NCBI GenBank assembly: GCA_015057605.1
Contig: SVDX01000014.1
Coordinates: 1-62,374, forward strand
Direction: 5' to 3'
DNA length: 62,374 nt
From: Lachnospira sp.
GTDB taxonomy: Bacteria > Bacillota > Clostridia > Lachnospirales > Lachnospiraceae
Shown here: one piece after another, positions 19,808 to 29,400 of the stretch
How positions within the stretch are numbered: the stretch's first letter is position 1
How the letters are laid out: each line of letters opens with the position of its first letter
Program-made: the position numbers and the translations under genes
Notes under the pieces: model-generated
Databases searched by the model: none
Seen by the model: the letters and a program-made list of their open reading frames with translations, nothing else
What the model was told of the DNA's origin: nothing

Positions 19808-20740
19808 TTATTCTTCGCTTGCTACCTCTTTAACAGATTTTACTAATCCTGCAATTCCTTGAATATCTGATGGAATAATAATCTTAGTAGCCTTTCCATC
19901 TGCTGCTGCAGCAAATGCTTCTAAGCTCTTTAATTGAATAACTGCATCCGATGGTGCTGCCTCTTTAATAAATCTGATACCATCTGCATGAGCCTTTTGT
20001 ACTGCAAGTATAGCTTCTGCCTGACCTTCAGCTTCTCTGATTGTTGCTTCCTTCTTAGCTTCAGCTCTAAGAATTGCTGATTGCTTTTCAGCTTCTGCAT
20101 CAAGAATTGCTGATTCTTTCTTACCTTCTGCAACAAGAATTGTTGATGTCTTCTGACCTTCAGCGATAAGAATAGCCTCTCTTCTTTCTCTTTCTGCCTT
20201 CATCTGCTTTTCCATCGCATCCTGAATAGCTGCTGGCGGAATGATATTCTTAAGCTCAACTCTGTTAACCTTGATCCCCCAAGGGTCTGTTGCAACATCT
20301 AATGAAACTCTCATCTTTGTATTAATGATTTCACGTGATGTTAATGTTTCATCAAGTTCCAAATCACCGATGATATTTCTTAATGTTGTTGCTGTAAGAT
20401 TTTCAATGGCCATAATTGGATTTTCAACACCGTATGCATATAACTTAGGATCTGTTATCTGGAAGAATACTACTGTATCGATTCTCATAGTAACGTTATC
20501 CTTTGTAATAACTGGCTGTGGTGCAAAATCTACTACCTGTTCCTTTAATGTTACTCTTCTTGCAATTCTATCAATGATAGGCCATTTCCAGTGAAGACCT
20601 ACTGACCATGTTGTTTTGTAAGCACCGATTCTTTCTACAACCATCGCCTGTGCCTGCTTTACTACTACGATACAACTTGCAAATACAGCTAAAACTATAA
20701 CTGCTATAACTACCAATGCAAAAATTTTAATTCCTTCCAT
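19808..20740 (-). CDS. SPFH/Band 7 membrane protein (QmcA/stomatin-like)
   Basis: A 310-residue protein: one N-terminal membrane anchor (about 4-26), the SPFH domain (VVKQAQAMVVERIGAYK to IPPAAIQDAM, about 26-185), then a long Ala/Glu/Lys-rich coiled coil in which a motif like AEGKKESAIL recurs about five times, and a C-terminal region resembling other paraslipins. Such proteins form membrane microdomain scaffolds that shape protease activity and stress responses. The partner NfeD gene lies 18 bases upstream, the usual pairing. The name qmcA is not asserted because orthology cannot be tested here. Confidence 0.9.
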   Translation of the reverse strand: MEGIKIFALVVIAVIVLAVFASCIVVVKQAQAMVVERIGAYKTTWSVGLHWKWPIIDRIARRVTLKEQVVDFAPQPVITKDNVTMRIDTVVFFQITDPKLYAYGVENPIMAIENLTATTLRNIIGDLELDETLTSREIINTKMRVSLDVATDPWGIKVNRVELKNIIPPAAIQDAMEKQMKAERERREAILIAEGQKTSTILVAEGKKESAILDAEAEKQSAILRAEAKKEATIREAEGQAEAILAVQKAHADGIRFIKEAAPSDAVIQLKSLEAFAAAADGKATKIIIPSDIQGIAGLVKSVKEVASEE

Positions 20741-20758
20741 ACTTCTTATCCTTCTTTC

Positions 20759-21178
20759 TTATTTTACTATAAGCTTTGCGCCCTCTATTCGTTCAACGAT
20801 AACCATTGTGTTTGCTGCTATAATCTCATTAGATGAGCTTCTTGCCATCCACTCCTGACCTTCAATCATAGCGCGTCCCTTAGCCTCGTTGTTATCGATT
20901 TCTTCGATTACCTTTGCTTCTTTACCTATAAGACTGTCTATATTAGTCTTAACAACATTCTTTTTCTGATATTTTGTTACTAAAGGTCTTGTAAATATCA
21001 GCAACACTATTGATACTGCAAAAAATACCAAAGCCTGCAACCACATTGGTCCGCCTAACAATGCTACTACAAATGAAATCAACGAACCTGCAGCAAACCA
21101 TATTGTTGTAAGACCCATCGTCATAAATTCAACAATTAACATTACCGCAAATACAGCTAACCAAAATATAATATCCAT
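20759..21178 (-). CDS. Short NfeD-family membrane protein
   Basis: A 139-residue protein: two or three N-terminal hydrophobic helices (DIIFWLAVFAVMLIVEFM; ALLGGPMWLQALVFFAVSIVLL) and a C-terminal OB-fold of the NfeD type (DSLIGKEAKVIEEID to ANTMVIVERIEGAKLIVK). This is the short NfeD form lacking the protease domain. NfeD proteins partner with SPFH proteins, and here the SPFH gene follows directly. Starts 11 bases after the cell-wall hydrolase gene with AAGGAGTG. Confidence 0.92.
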   Translation of the reverse strand: MDIIFWLAVFAVMLIVEFMTMGLTTIWFAAGSLISFVVALLGGPMWLQALVFFAVSIVLLIFTRPLVTKYQKKNVVKTNIDSLIGKEAKVIEEIDNNEAKGRAMIEGQEWMARSSSNEIIAANTMVIVERIEGAKLIVK

Positions 21179-21189
21179 AGTATCACTCC

Positions 21190-22434
21190 TTATCTATTGT
21201 AGAACCAATGATTACCAATAACATGTATATCCTTACCATAGCTTGTCAGATTATGCTTAGCCGCCGCTGATGATGACATAAAGTATAATCTGTTGCCAAT
21301 GTTGTTAATTCCTAAAAGTGCTTCTATAGCAGCTCTCATACATTCCTCCGGATGCACTAATGAAGCATAATTATACGCTCCTGCTGACATCGGCACATTA
21401 TAAAAATTACTGCTAAAATACCATGATGGTCCTCCGTATCCGTCTGAAACTCCTGAAAATTGGTTTCTTTGGTATACAACTGTCTTTATCGACGAAGGGA
21501 ACTGTGCGTGCTTAACTCTGTTAAGTACTACATTAGCTACTGCTAATTTACCTTCGTATGGCTCCCAACCTGATTCATATTTTATAATACATGCTAACAG
21601 CCATATCTCATCATACGAATAATTACTCAAGGTATTACCCTGTCCGTATTTTGCAATAGCAGCTTTAACAGCTGTCTCACGCATCACTTTTCTTTGTCTT
21701 TCTAATTCAGCAGCTATTCTTACTGCCTCAGCATCCAAATATGCCTGATATTCATCCGCTGTCATCGCACTTTTCAGAACATACTTAATGTCAACTTCTT
21801 CTGTTAGTACATATCCATATCCTGCATCCGTCTGTACTAAAGTCCATTCCTTATACTCTGAAATGTACTTAAGCGTACTGCTTGCTGTTACTGTTGTAAG
21901 TATTGATGAGCCCTCATAAGCCACCTTCCTTACCTGCAATTCCTGTGCTTTTGGAGTAAGCTCCTTAGAGCCATACTTCTTTGCCATTACTTCGGCTTCT
22001 TTACCAAACAATACACTCTCATTCTTTATATAGCCTTCAACATTACCAGACTGTATCTTTGTATATTCGTCATATACCTCTACTATCGTAGCTATGCTTT
22101 TTGGAAGCATAAGTCCTACTTTATTGGCATCTGTATTATCCTCATTCATATCTGGATATACAGGAACATATGGACTAAGATATGACACTACCTTATCCTG
22201 ATAATATTCTTCTACAAGCTCATCTTCGCTCACTTCAAAGGATTCACCTAAAACCTCATTGTCGTTAAGCTCAATTGTAATCTCTGTAATCTCATCAGAC
22301 TGTGTAGTCTGCTCATTCTGTGATTTTAAAGATTGATTATCCTTAGACTCCGATGTTTTCTTGCATGCGCTAATGCCTATAGCCAAGCACAACACAAGAA
22401 TTAATGCTGTAAGTCTTCTTACTCTAAAGTTCAT
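21190..22434 (-). CDS. SleB/CwlJ-type cell wall hydrolase lipoprotein with SH3-like domains
   Basis: A 414-residue secreted lipoprotein. Signal peptide with lipobox near residue 24 (IGISAC), a Ser/Gln/Glu-rich linker, two SH3-like regions (around 105-145 and 165-215), a helical linker (AYLDAEAVRIAAELERQRK) and a C-terminal Hydrolase_2 domain (LACIIKYESGWEPYEGKLAV to the end). SleB and CwlJ relatives cleave peptidoglycan; the SH3-like regions probably hold the wall. Although the family is named from spore germination, a lipid-anchored SH3 form suggests a vegetative wall-remodelling role. First gene of an apparent hydrolase-nfeD-SPFH operon, with promoter and terminator both visible. Confidence 0.88.
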   Translation of the reverse strand: MNFRVRRLTALILVLCLAIGISACKKTSESKDNQSLKSQNEQTTQSDEITEITIELNDNEVLGESFEVSEDELVEEYYQDKVVSYLSPYVPVYPDMNEDNTDANKVGLMLPKSIATIVEVYDEYTKIQSGNVEGYIKNESVLFGKEAEVMAKKYGSKELTPKAQELQVRKVAYEGSSILTTVTASSTLKYISEYKEWTLVQTDAGYGYVLTEEVDIKYVLKSAMTADEYQAYLDAEAVRIAAELERQRKVMRETAVKAAIAKYGQGNTLSNYSYDEIWLLACIIKYESGWEPYEGKLAVANVVLNRVKHAQFPSSIKTVVYQRNQFSGVSDGYGGPSWYFSSNFYNVPMSAGAYNYASLVHPEECMRAAIEALLGINNIGNRLYFMSSSAAAKHNLTSYGKDIHVIGNHWFYNR

Positions 22435-22483
22435 ACCTTCCTCCTAAATTAAGAGTTGCTATTAAACTATAAGTTACCCGACA

Positions 22484-22512
22484 ATTCTATCAAATATGTA
22501 TTTTTTTGTCAA
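22484..22512 (-). promoter_or_regulatory. Promoter of the cell wall hydrolase-nfeD-SPFH unit
   Basis: TTGACA (22507-22512), exactly 17 A-rich bases, TAGAAT (22484-22489). It sits just beyond the stop of the rRNA methyltransferase gene. Confidence 0.88.
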
Positions 22513-22517
22513 GTTTG

Positions 22518-23288
22518 CTACGACTGTCGTTGCTTTGCACCTTCATACATAAGTATAGCTGCTGCAATAGCTGCATTAAGCGATTCCACCTCGCCCTTCA
22601 TCGGTATCTTTATAAGATTGTCGCAAGCCTTTGCCGCCTCTCTGCTAATACCCTTACTCTCATTGCCTATAACAAATGCTGTAGCACTCTTATAGTCGCA
22701 ATCAGAATAGTATTTTTCACCTGATAAATGTGCTGCATATGTTGAAACGCCCATTTTTTGTAATTCTTTTATTGTAGCCACTATATCTTCTGACACATAT
22801 ACGGGAACTCTGTAAACAGAGCCCATTGTAGAACGTATTGTTTTAGGATTATATATATCAACAGTATTCTTCGAAAGAATTATTCCATCAATTCCCGCAC
22901 CTTCTGCTGTTCTAACAATTGTTCCTAAGTTTCCAGGGTCCTGTAAATCCTCTGCTACAATAATATATGGTGACTTACATTTTGCTATATCGCTAATATT
23001 TCTCTTTTGCATCTTCACAAGAACAAGAACACCTTGTGGTGTCTTAGTATCTGACATCTGCTCAAAGACTCTGTCTGTAACAGTTTCATACTCGACATTC
23101 TCAAATAATTCCTTATGGCTGTCAAGAAATGTTTCCGTCACATACACCTTTTCAATCAGATGTTTTGGCGTCTCCATAAACATTTTTATGCCTTCTACAA
23201 CAAATATATTCTCTTGCTCACGAAACTTTGATTTCTTTTGCAAATTCATAACATATTTAACTTTTGCATTACTAACACTGTTTATCAT
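22518..23288 (-). CDS. TrmH/SpoU-family RNA 2'-O-methyltransferase
   Basis: A 256-residue SPOUT enzyme with an N-terminal L30e-like RNA-binding domain (residues 1-95) and the three SPOUT motifs: VAEDLQDPGNLGTIVRTAEGAG, FVIGNESKGIS and IPMKGEVESLNAAIAAAILMYE, split along the chain, which form the knotted SAM site. It methylates ribose in rRNA or tRNA; the target nucleotide cannot be read from sequence. Last gene of the pfkA-ktrB-ktrA run, nine bases after ktrA, with AGAGGTTACT before the ATG. Confidence 0.9.
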   Translation of the reverse strand: MINSVSNAKVKYVMNLQKKSKFREQENIFVVEGIKMFMETPKHLIEKVYVTETFLDSHKELFENVEYETVTDRVFEQMSDTKTPQGVLVLVKMQKRNISDIAKCKSPYIIVAEDLQDPGNLGTIVRTAEGAGIDGIILSKNTVDIYNPKTIRSTMGSVYRVPVYVSEDIVATIKELQKMGVSTYAAHLSGEKYYSDCDYKSATAFVIGNESKGISREAAKACDNLIKIPMKGEVESLNAAIAAAILMYEGAKQRQS

Positions 23289-23296
23289 AGTAACCT

Positions 23297-23947
23297 CTAT
23301 TTTTGTATTTTATCGATATTTGCATTATATCCTACAATTATCATAGTTGCATCTTCCTGCATCGGCTCATCTGGATTGAGATTAACATTAACCTCATCAC
23401 CGTTTTTAATGGCAATTACATTTATTCCCAACTTTGTTCTAACATCAATTTCCTTTAACGTCTTACCAACCCAGTCCTGTGGTATCCTCATTTCAACCAT
23501 ACTAAAGCTCTTTGCAAGCTCTATTATATCAACAAAATTACCAGAAATAAGGTTTTTGGCAGTTCGTGAGCCCATAGATTTTTCAGGAAATACTATCTCA
23601 TCTGCTCCTATTTTCTTTAAAACTGTAGCGTGGATATCATTATGAGCTTTTGCCACTACATAAGGTACTCCTTCTTCTTTTGCCATAATGGTTGCCATAA
23701 CACTTGCCTCTATACTGTTAGTAATAGCTACAATCGCTACATCAACATTTGAAAGACCCAATGTTTTAAATACTTCTGCATCAGTAAGATCCGCCTTTAC
23801 GGCATACGTTACCGTATCTGAAATTTCCTGAATTTTATCAGCATTTTTATCCGCTACAATCACTTCGCAACCTGACTGAGCAAGCGTTTTTGCCACACTC
23901 ATTCCATAGTTACCAAGTCCAAACACAGCAAATTCTTTTCTTTTCAT
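23297..23947 (-). CDS. ktrA: Potassium uptake regulator KtrA/TrkA (RCK)
   Basis: About 216 residues: RCK_N domain with nucleotide-binding GLGNYGMSVAKTLAQSG and the terminal acidic residue of VIVADKN, plus an RCK_C domain (about 135-216). A single RCK unit of this size matches KtrA, the cytoplasmic gating ring of KtrAB; it binds adenine nucleotides. The frame is open from a GTG at 23959, but the ATG at 23947, with GGAGG five bases upstream, is the likely start. Directly follows the membrane subunit gene. Confidence 0.92.
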   Translation of the reverse strand: MKRKEFAVFGLGNYGMSVAKTLAQSGCEVIVADKNADKIQEISDTVTYAVKADLTDAEVFKTLGLSNVDVAIVAITNSIEASVMATIMAKEEGVPYVVAKAHNDIHATVLKKIGADEIVFPEKSMGSRTAKNLISGNFVDIIELAKSFSMVEMRIPQDWVGKTLKEIDVRTKLGINVIAIKNGDEVNVNLNPDEPMQEDATMIIVGYNANIDKIQK

Positions 23948-23960
23948 ACTAACCTCCACA

Positions 23961-25379
23961 TTAACAAACTATTATCTTTTTCTCAGGCAATTCTCTAACC
24001 GAATTAAGATTATTTTTCTTGATTAAAAACGCAAACGCTAAAGTAATAGCGCCTATTCTTCCAAGATACATAATTACAATAATTATCAGCTTACCAATAA
24101 TTGTAAGCGATGCAGTAATCCCTCTAGTAAGTCCTACTGTAGCTATTGCCGAAACAACTTCAAAAGTTATATCTATAATATCAGCATCTTCTGTTATAGA
24201 AAGCCCTATAATTCCTCCAATAACGATAAATAAAGCAAATACAATTACCGCAAGGCCCGAACGAATATTTTCCGAAGAAATTCTTCTTTTAAACACTTCC
24301 GTTTCCTGATTACCTTTCGCAACACTAAATACTGTTAATATCACCATGGCCACAGTGGTTGTCTTTACACCACCCGCAGTTCCTGTAGGCGAACCGCCTA
24401 TAAACATAAGCAAAATGGAAATAATCGTTGATGCCGCTCTGAAATTCTGTTGAGGTATTGTCAAAAATCCTGCCGTTCTTGTAGTTACAGACTGAAATGT
24501 CGACGCCTGTATCTTTTCAAACAGATTCATATTGCCGATTGTTTGTGGATTATTATATTCAAACGCCAAAAACAAAACTGTTCCTGAAAACAAAAGCACA
24601 AATGTAACCCATATGGCTAATTTGGAATGTAGGGTAAGTCTCGAAAAAATGCGTCTTAACTTACCGCCTTCGCTTTTTATACTTTTATATGTATCAATTA
24701 CATCAAACCACACAACAAATCCTATGCCGCCTAAAATAATAAGCACCATAGTAACTCCATTTATAATTGGATCTGTTGCATATGCCTCAAGACTTGTTTC
24801 ACCAACAATATCCATTCCCGCATTACAAAATGCCGATACTGAATTGAATACTGCCGCGAAAACGCCTTTCTTAAAGCCAAATCTCGGTACATATCTTATT
24901 GCATAAAATATAGCACCTATACCTTCAACAATAAATGTTCCTTTAATAATTCTTTTTATAAAAATTATCATTCCTGAAAGTGTCTGAAGGTTATATGACT
25001 CCTGTATAAATATTCTTTCCTTAAGTGATATTCTCTGTCTAAGCAAAAGCATTGTCATAGTTATTACAGTTATAATTCCAAGTCCACCCACTTGTATAAG
25101 GCATAATATGACAACCTGTCCAAAAGTACTCCATGCACTTGCCGTTGTTACTGTTGTAAGACCTGTAACACAAACAGAAGTAGTGGATGTAAATAATGCA
25201 TCCACCAAAGAAATCTCATATCCTTCTGCCCACGAAATCGGCAGCATAAGCAAAACCGTACCAACTAATATAAGTAACAAAAAACCATATATTATTAATT
25301 GCGTAGAGTTTAATTTGTCTAAATATCCAAGTTTTTCGTTGTCCTTAACTATATTATTCTGTTCTCTTTTACTAAGCAT
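23961..25379 (-). CDS. ktrB: Potassium transporter KtrB/TrkH, membrane subunit
   Basis: A 472-residue polytopic membrane protein of the SKT family: four M1-P-M2 repeats with selectivity-filter-like loops (TSTTSVCVTGLT, NSVSAFCNAGMD, TTRTAGF, SAIATVGLTRG). It moves potassium, possibly with sodium, under control of the RCK protein encoded next. A basic N-terminal tail precedes the first helix. Its start lies ten bases after the pfkA stop, with AAAGGTG. Linking phosphofructokinase and potassium uptake may reflect the potassium need of glycolytic enzymes; that is speculation. Confidence 0.93.
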   Translation of the reverse strand: MLSKREQNNIVKDNEKLGYLDKLNSTQLIIYGFLLLILVGTVLLMLPISWAEGYEISLVDALFTSTTSVCVTGLTTVTTASAWSTFGQVVILCLIQVGGLGIITVITMTMLLLRQRISLKERIFIQESYNLQTLSGMIIFIKRIIKGTFIVEGIGAIFYAIRYVPRFGFKKGVFAAVFNSVSAFCNAGMDIVGETSLEAYATDPIINGVTMVLIILGGIGFVVWFDVIDTYKSIKSEGGKLRRIFSRLTLHSKLAIWVTFVLLFSGTVLFLAFEYNNPQTIGNMNLFEKIQASTFQSVTTRTAGFLTIPQQNFRAASTIISILLMFIGGSPTGTAGGVKTTTVAMVILTVFSVAKGNQETEVFKRRISSENIRSGLAVIVFALFIVIGGIIGLSITEDADIIDITFEVVSAIATVGLTRGITASLTIIGKLIIIVIMYLGRIGAITLAFAFLIKKNNLNSVRELPEKKIIVC

Positions 25380-25389
25380 CTTTTCACCT

Positions 25390-26364
25390 TTATTTAGCTA
25401 ACACCATACTTACACTAAATTGATAATCATCAATATCCTTAGTCATAGCTAATGCTTCATCGATATCGTAATCTACGAATTCGCCATTTTTATATGCAAC
25501 TACTCTGTTACTCTTATCCTGACATAATAAATCAACTGCATATGTTCCCATAACCGAAGCATATACTCTGTCCTTACAGGTTGGGCTACCGCCTCTTTGC
25601 ATGTAGCCTAAAATAGTTGCTCTTGTCTCAATACCTGTTGCAGCTTCGATTCTTCTTGCCATACTTGTTGAATGACCGATACCCTCTGCATTAATGATAA
25701 TATGATGTTTTTTGCCTTTTCTTCTGTTAGCAATAATGCTATCAATAAGAGCCTGCTCATCGTTATTATATCTTTCTGGAAGCAACACATCTTCTGCACC
25801 ATTAGCAATTGCACACCATAACGCTATATAACCTGCATTTCTTCCCATAACCTCGATGATACTGCATCTTTCATGTGATGTAGAGGTATCTCTTACCTTA
25901 TCAATAGCTTCCATTGCAGTATTTACCGCTGTATCAAAGCCTATTGTATACTCTGTACATGCTATATCAAGGTCTATTGTTCCCGGAACACCGATAGTAT
26001 TAATTCCATATCTTGCAAGGTCCTGAGCACCTCTAAAGGAACCGTCACCACCAATTACAACAACACCATCAATGCCATGCTTACGGCATACTTCTGCGCC
26101 CTTTTTCTGACCTTCTGCTGTCATAAATTCAAGGCATCTTGCAGTCTGTAATATAGTTCCGCCCTTATGAATAGTATCTGCAACGCTTTTTGCGTCCATA
26201 TCTATTATTTCTTCATTGATAAGACCATTATAGCCTTTCTTAATACCTTTTACCTTTAATCCTCTTGCTAAAGCAGTTCTTACAACTGCTCTTATTGCTG
26301 CGTTCATACCTGGGGCATCGCCACCACTGGTAAGTACGCCTATAGTTTTAATTTCATTTGACAT
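25390..26364 (-). CDS. pfkA: 6-phosphofructokinase
   Basis: About 324 residues, the size of bacterial ATP-dependent PfkA. GVLTSGGDAPGMNAAIRA holds the ATP loop, GGDGSFRGA the second nucleotide motif, TIDLDIACTEYTIGFDTA the catalytic region (the active-site Asp of GTIDND is Asp here in TIDLD), and EVMGRNAGYIAL the fructose-6-phosphate site. The usual TIDND reads TIDLD here, a variation worth noting. The frame opens at 26385, but the ATG at 26364 follows GGAG at six bases. It lies 62 bases after dnaE and ten before ktrB. Confidence 0.93.
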   Translation of the reverse strand: MSNEIKTIGVLTSGGDAPGMNAAIRAVVRTALARGLKVKGIKKGYNGLINEEIIDMDAKSVADTIHKGGTILQTARCLEFMTAEGQKKGAEVCRKHGIDGVVVIGGDGSFRGAQDLARYGINTIGVPGTIDLDIACTEYTIGFDTAVNTAMEAIDKVRDTSTSHERCSIIEVMGRNAGYIALWCAIANGAEDVLLPERYNNDEQALIDSIIANRRKGKKHHIIINAEGIGHSTSMARRIEAATGIETRATILGYMQRGGSPTCKDRVYASVMGTYAVDLLCQDKSNRVVAYKNGEFVDYDIDEALAMTKDIDDYQFSVSMVLAK

Positions 26365-26426
26365 ATAATTCTCCATTCCAAACATAGTTTGATTATTAAC
26401 TAAATAATAACCCTTTTTATCCCAAA

Positions 26427-29400
26427 TTACAATATCTTTTTAGTCAAAGCCTTTACATTATCTTTACCAAAAGCAGCTTCAAAACGTGCAAATTTTTCTT
26501 CTGTTATAGCAACGTTCTTTGGTGCTTGCTGCTTCATTTGTTTTCCATCCTGTATATATATTATAACTGTATCGTTACCTTCTTCAGTACCCATAATATT
26601 GACTATATCAGCTTCATTTGCAAGATATTCTTCTTTGGTATTGAATTTAAGCCATATCTCTCGTGGCACCTTATCAAAGGCAACAACCTTTTCACAGATA
26701 ATCTTTGCCTTTTCAACTTCATTTATTGATACCCTGCCGCTTATAAACACCTTAGCATCTTCATTTAGGAGATATTTGTTGTTTTCGTAATCTCTTGGGA
26801 ATACAATTACTTCAACGTTACCCAAAAGGTCTTCTAAGGTAATAAATGCCATATTTGCACCGCTCTTTGTAAGCTTAATAGTTTTACCAACTATCATACC
26901 GCCAACTACAACCTTTTGACCATCCTTTACAACACTACTGCCATCCTCTTCATTTATTTCAAAATCCGAAGTAACATTTGTTATATTCTTTCTCCAAAGT
27001 TGTTCATAGCTTTGTAACGGATGACCGCTTACATATACGCCAAGAACCTCCTTTTCAAAGGCAAGTAACTCCTCTGGTCCAAATTCACCAACATTTGGAA
27101 CCTTGATTGCAACCTGTTCCTTTACTTCTTCAAACATATCAAACATACTCATCTGGCCAGTCATAGCGCTCTTTTTCTCACGTGCGACATCATCCATAAC
27201 AGAAATATACACCGTCATAAGTTGTTTTCTTGTAAGTGAAAAACCATCTAATGCACCCGCCTTAATAAAGCTTTCTATTGTTCGCTTATTAACCTCTTTA
27301 CCAGATAATCTGTCAACAAAATCTCTCAAATCCTTATATTTGCCATGTTCAAGTCTTTCATTAACTATCGATGCGATTACCGGTCTTCCAAGATTCTTAA
27401 TAGCCGCAAGCCCATATCTTATTGCATTTTGTGATACAGAAAATGCTCCCTCGCCTTCATTAATATCCGGTGGCAATATATCAATACCCATCTGACGGCA
27501 GGCCAAAATATATTCCGAAACCTTCGCAGAATTATCCATAACAGATGTCATTAAAGCCGCCATAAACTCAAGCTTGTGATAGGTCTTTAAATACGCTGTC
27601 TGATATGCCACAACCGCATAGCAAGCTGCATGAGATTTGTTAAATGCGTACTTCGCAAAGTCAGTCATTTCATCAAAAATCTTATTGGCAACCTCGGCAG
27701 AAATACCATTACTTAAACATCCTGGTACGCCTTCCTCCTCGTTACCATACACGAAATTTTGTCTTTCCTTTTCCATTACGGATGCCTTCTTTTTAGACAT
27801 CGCTCTACGCACCAAATCACTACGTCCAAGAGTATAGCCTGCAAGGTCACGCACAATTTGCATAACTTGCTCCTGATATACTATACAACCATAGGTTGGC
27901 TTTAAAATATGTTCAAGCTGTGGACAATCATAAACAATACTATCCGCATTATTCTTACCCTTTATGTACTTTGGTATAAAGTCCATTGGACCTGGTCTAT
28001 AAAGTGAAATACCTGCGATAATATCCTCTATATTCTGTGGCTTTAATTCCTTCATGAAATTCTTCATACCTGTGCTTTCAAGCTGGAATATACCATCTGT
28101 TTTTCCAGAGCCTATAGTCTCTAATACATTTTTATCGTTATAATCAATTTTATTAATATCAAAATCAGGTGTATGTTTTTTCACCTGTTCAACTGCGCTT
28201 TGAATAACCGTAAGAGTTCTAAGTCCTAAAAAGTCCATTTTTAAAAGACCTAATTCTTCTAAGGTCGTCATAGTAAACTGTGTAGTAATCGCACCATCCG
28301 ATGCTCTTGAAAGCGGCACATATTCATCTACTGATTTCTGACTGATAACAACACCTGCTGCATGCATTGATGTATGGCGTGGTAAACCCTCTAACTTTCT
28401 ACACATGTCAATTAAATATTTTACTTGTTCATCAGTTTCGTATAAAAGCTTAAAATCTCTATTTTGTTCTAACGCTTTATCTATGGTCATACCAATATCA
28501 AATGGTATCATCTTTGCAATCGTATCCGCTGTGCTATATGGCATATCTAATGCTCGTGCCACATCTCTTATAACACCCTTAGCAGCCATTGTACCAAATG
28601 TAACTATCTGCACAACTCTATCCTTGCCATATTTTTCAACTACATAGTCAATAACCTCTTGTCTTCTCTCATAGCAAAAATCAATATCTATATCAGGCAT
28701 AGATACTCTTTCCGGATTAAGAAAGCGTTCAAAAAGCAGATTATATTTTATTGGGTCTATATCCGTTATTTGAAGACAATAAGCTACAATACTTCCTGCT
28801 GCCGAACCTCTTCCTGGTCCTACGCTTATATTATGTTCCTTTGCATAATTAATAAAATCCCAAACAATAAGGAAATAGTCAACATATCCCATTGAGCGGA
28901 TTACTGACAGCTCATGTTCTAATCTTTCTTTAAGCTCATCCGTCACATCGTCATAACGCATTTCTAAGCCTTTATTACAAAGATATTTTAAATATGTCCA
29001 TGAATCATAACCTTCTGGCACTTCATACTTTGGAAGCTTTGTTACACCAAATTCTATCTCTACCTTACATCTATTGGCAATTTTTTGTGTATTAGCAAGC
29101 GCTTCTAAAGCATATGGAAATAAGGCTGCCATCTCATCAGCTGACTTAAGATAATACTGACCGCCTTCATAACGCATTCTGTTTTCATCTGTAACCTTCT
29201 TTTGTGTCTGTATACACAAAAGAATATCATGTGCCACAGCGTCCTCTTCAAGCGTATAATGAACATCATTGGTTGCGACAAGTTCAATCCCTGTATCTTT
29301 GCTCATCTTTATCAATTGCTGATTAACATACTGTTGCTCAGCAATTCCATGGTCTTGAAGCTCTAAAAAGAAATTATTCTCGCCAAAAATATCTTTGTAT

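Noticed and set aside
21190-22434. Spore germination gene
   Set aside because: The Hydrolase_2 domain is shared with SleB/CwlJ, but the lipobox, SH3-like regions and nfeD-SPFH context point to vegetative wall work.
27103-27495. A 130-codon plus-strand open frame opposite dnaE
   Set aside because: Low-complexity translation antisense to a certain gene, without initiation signals.
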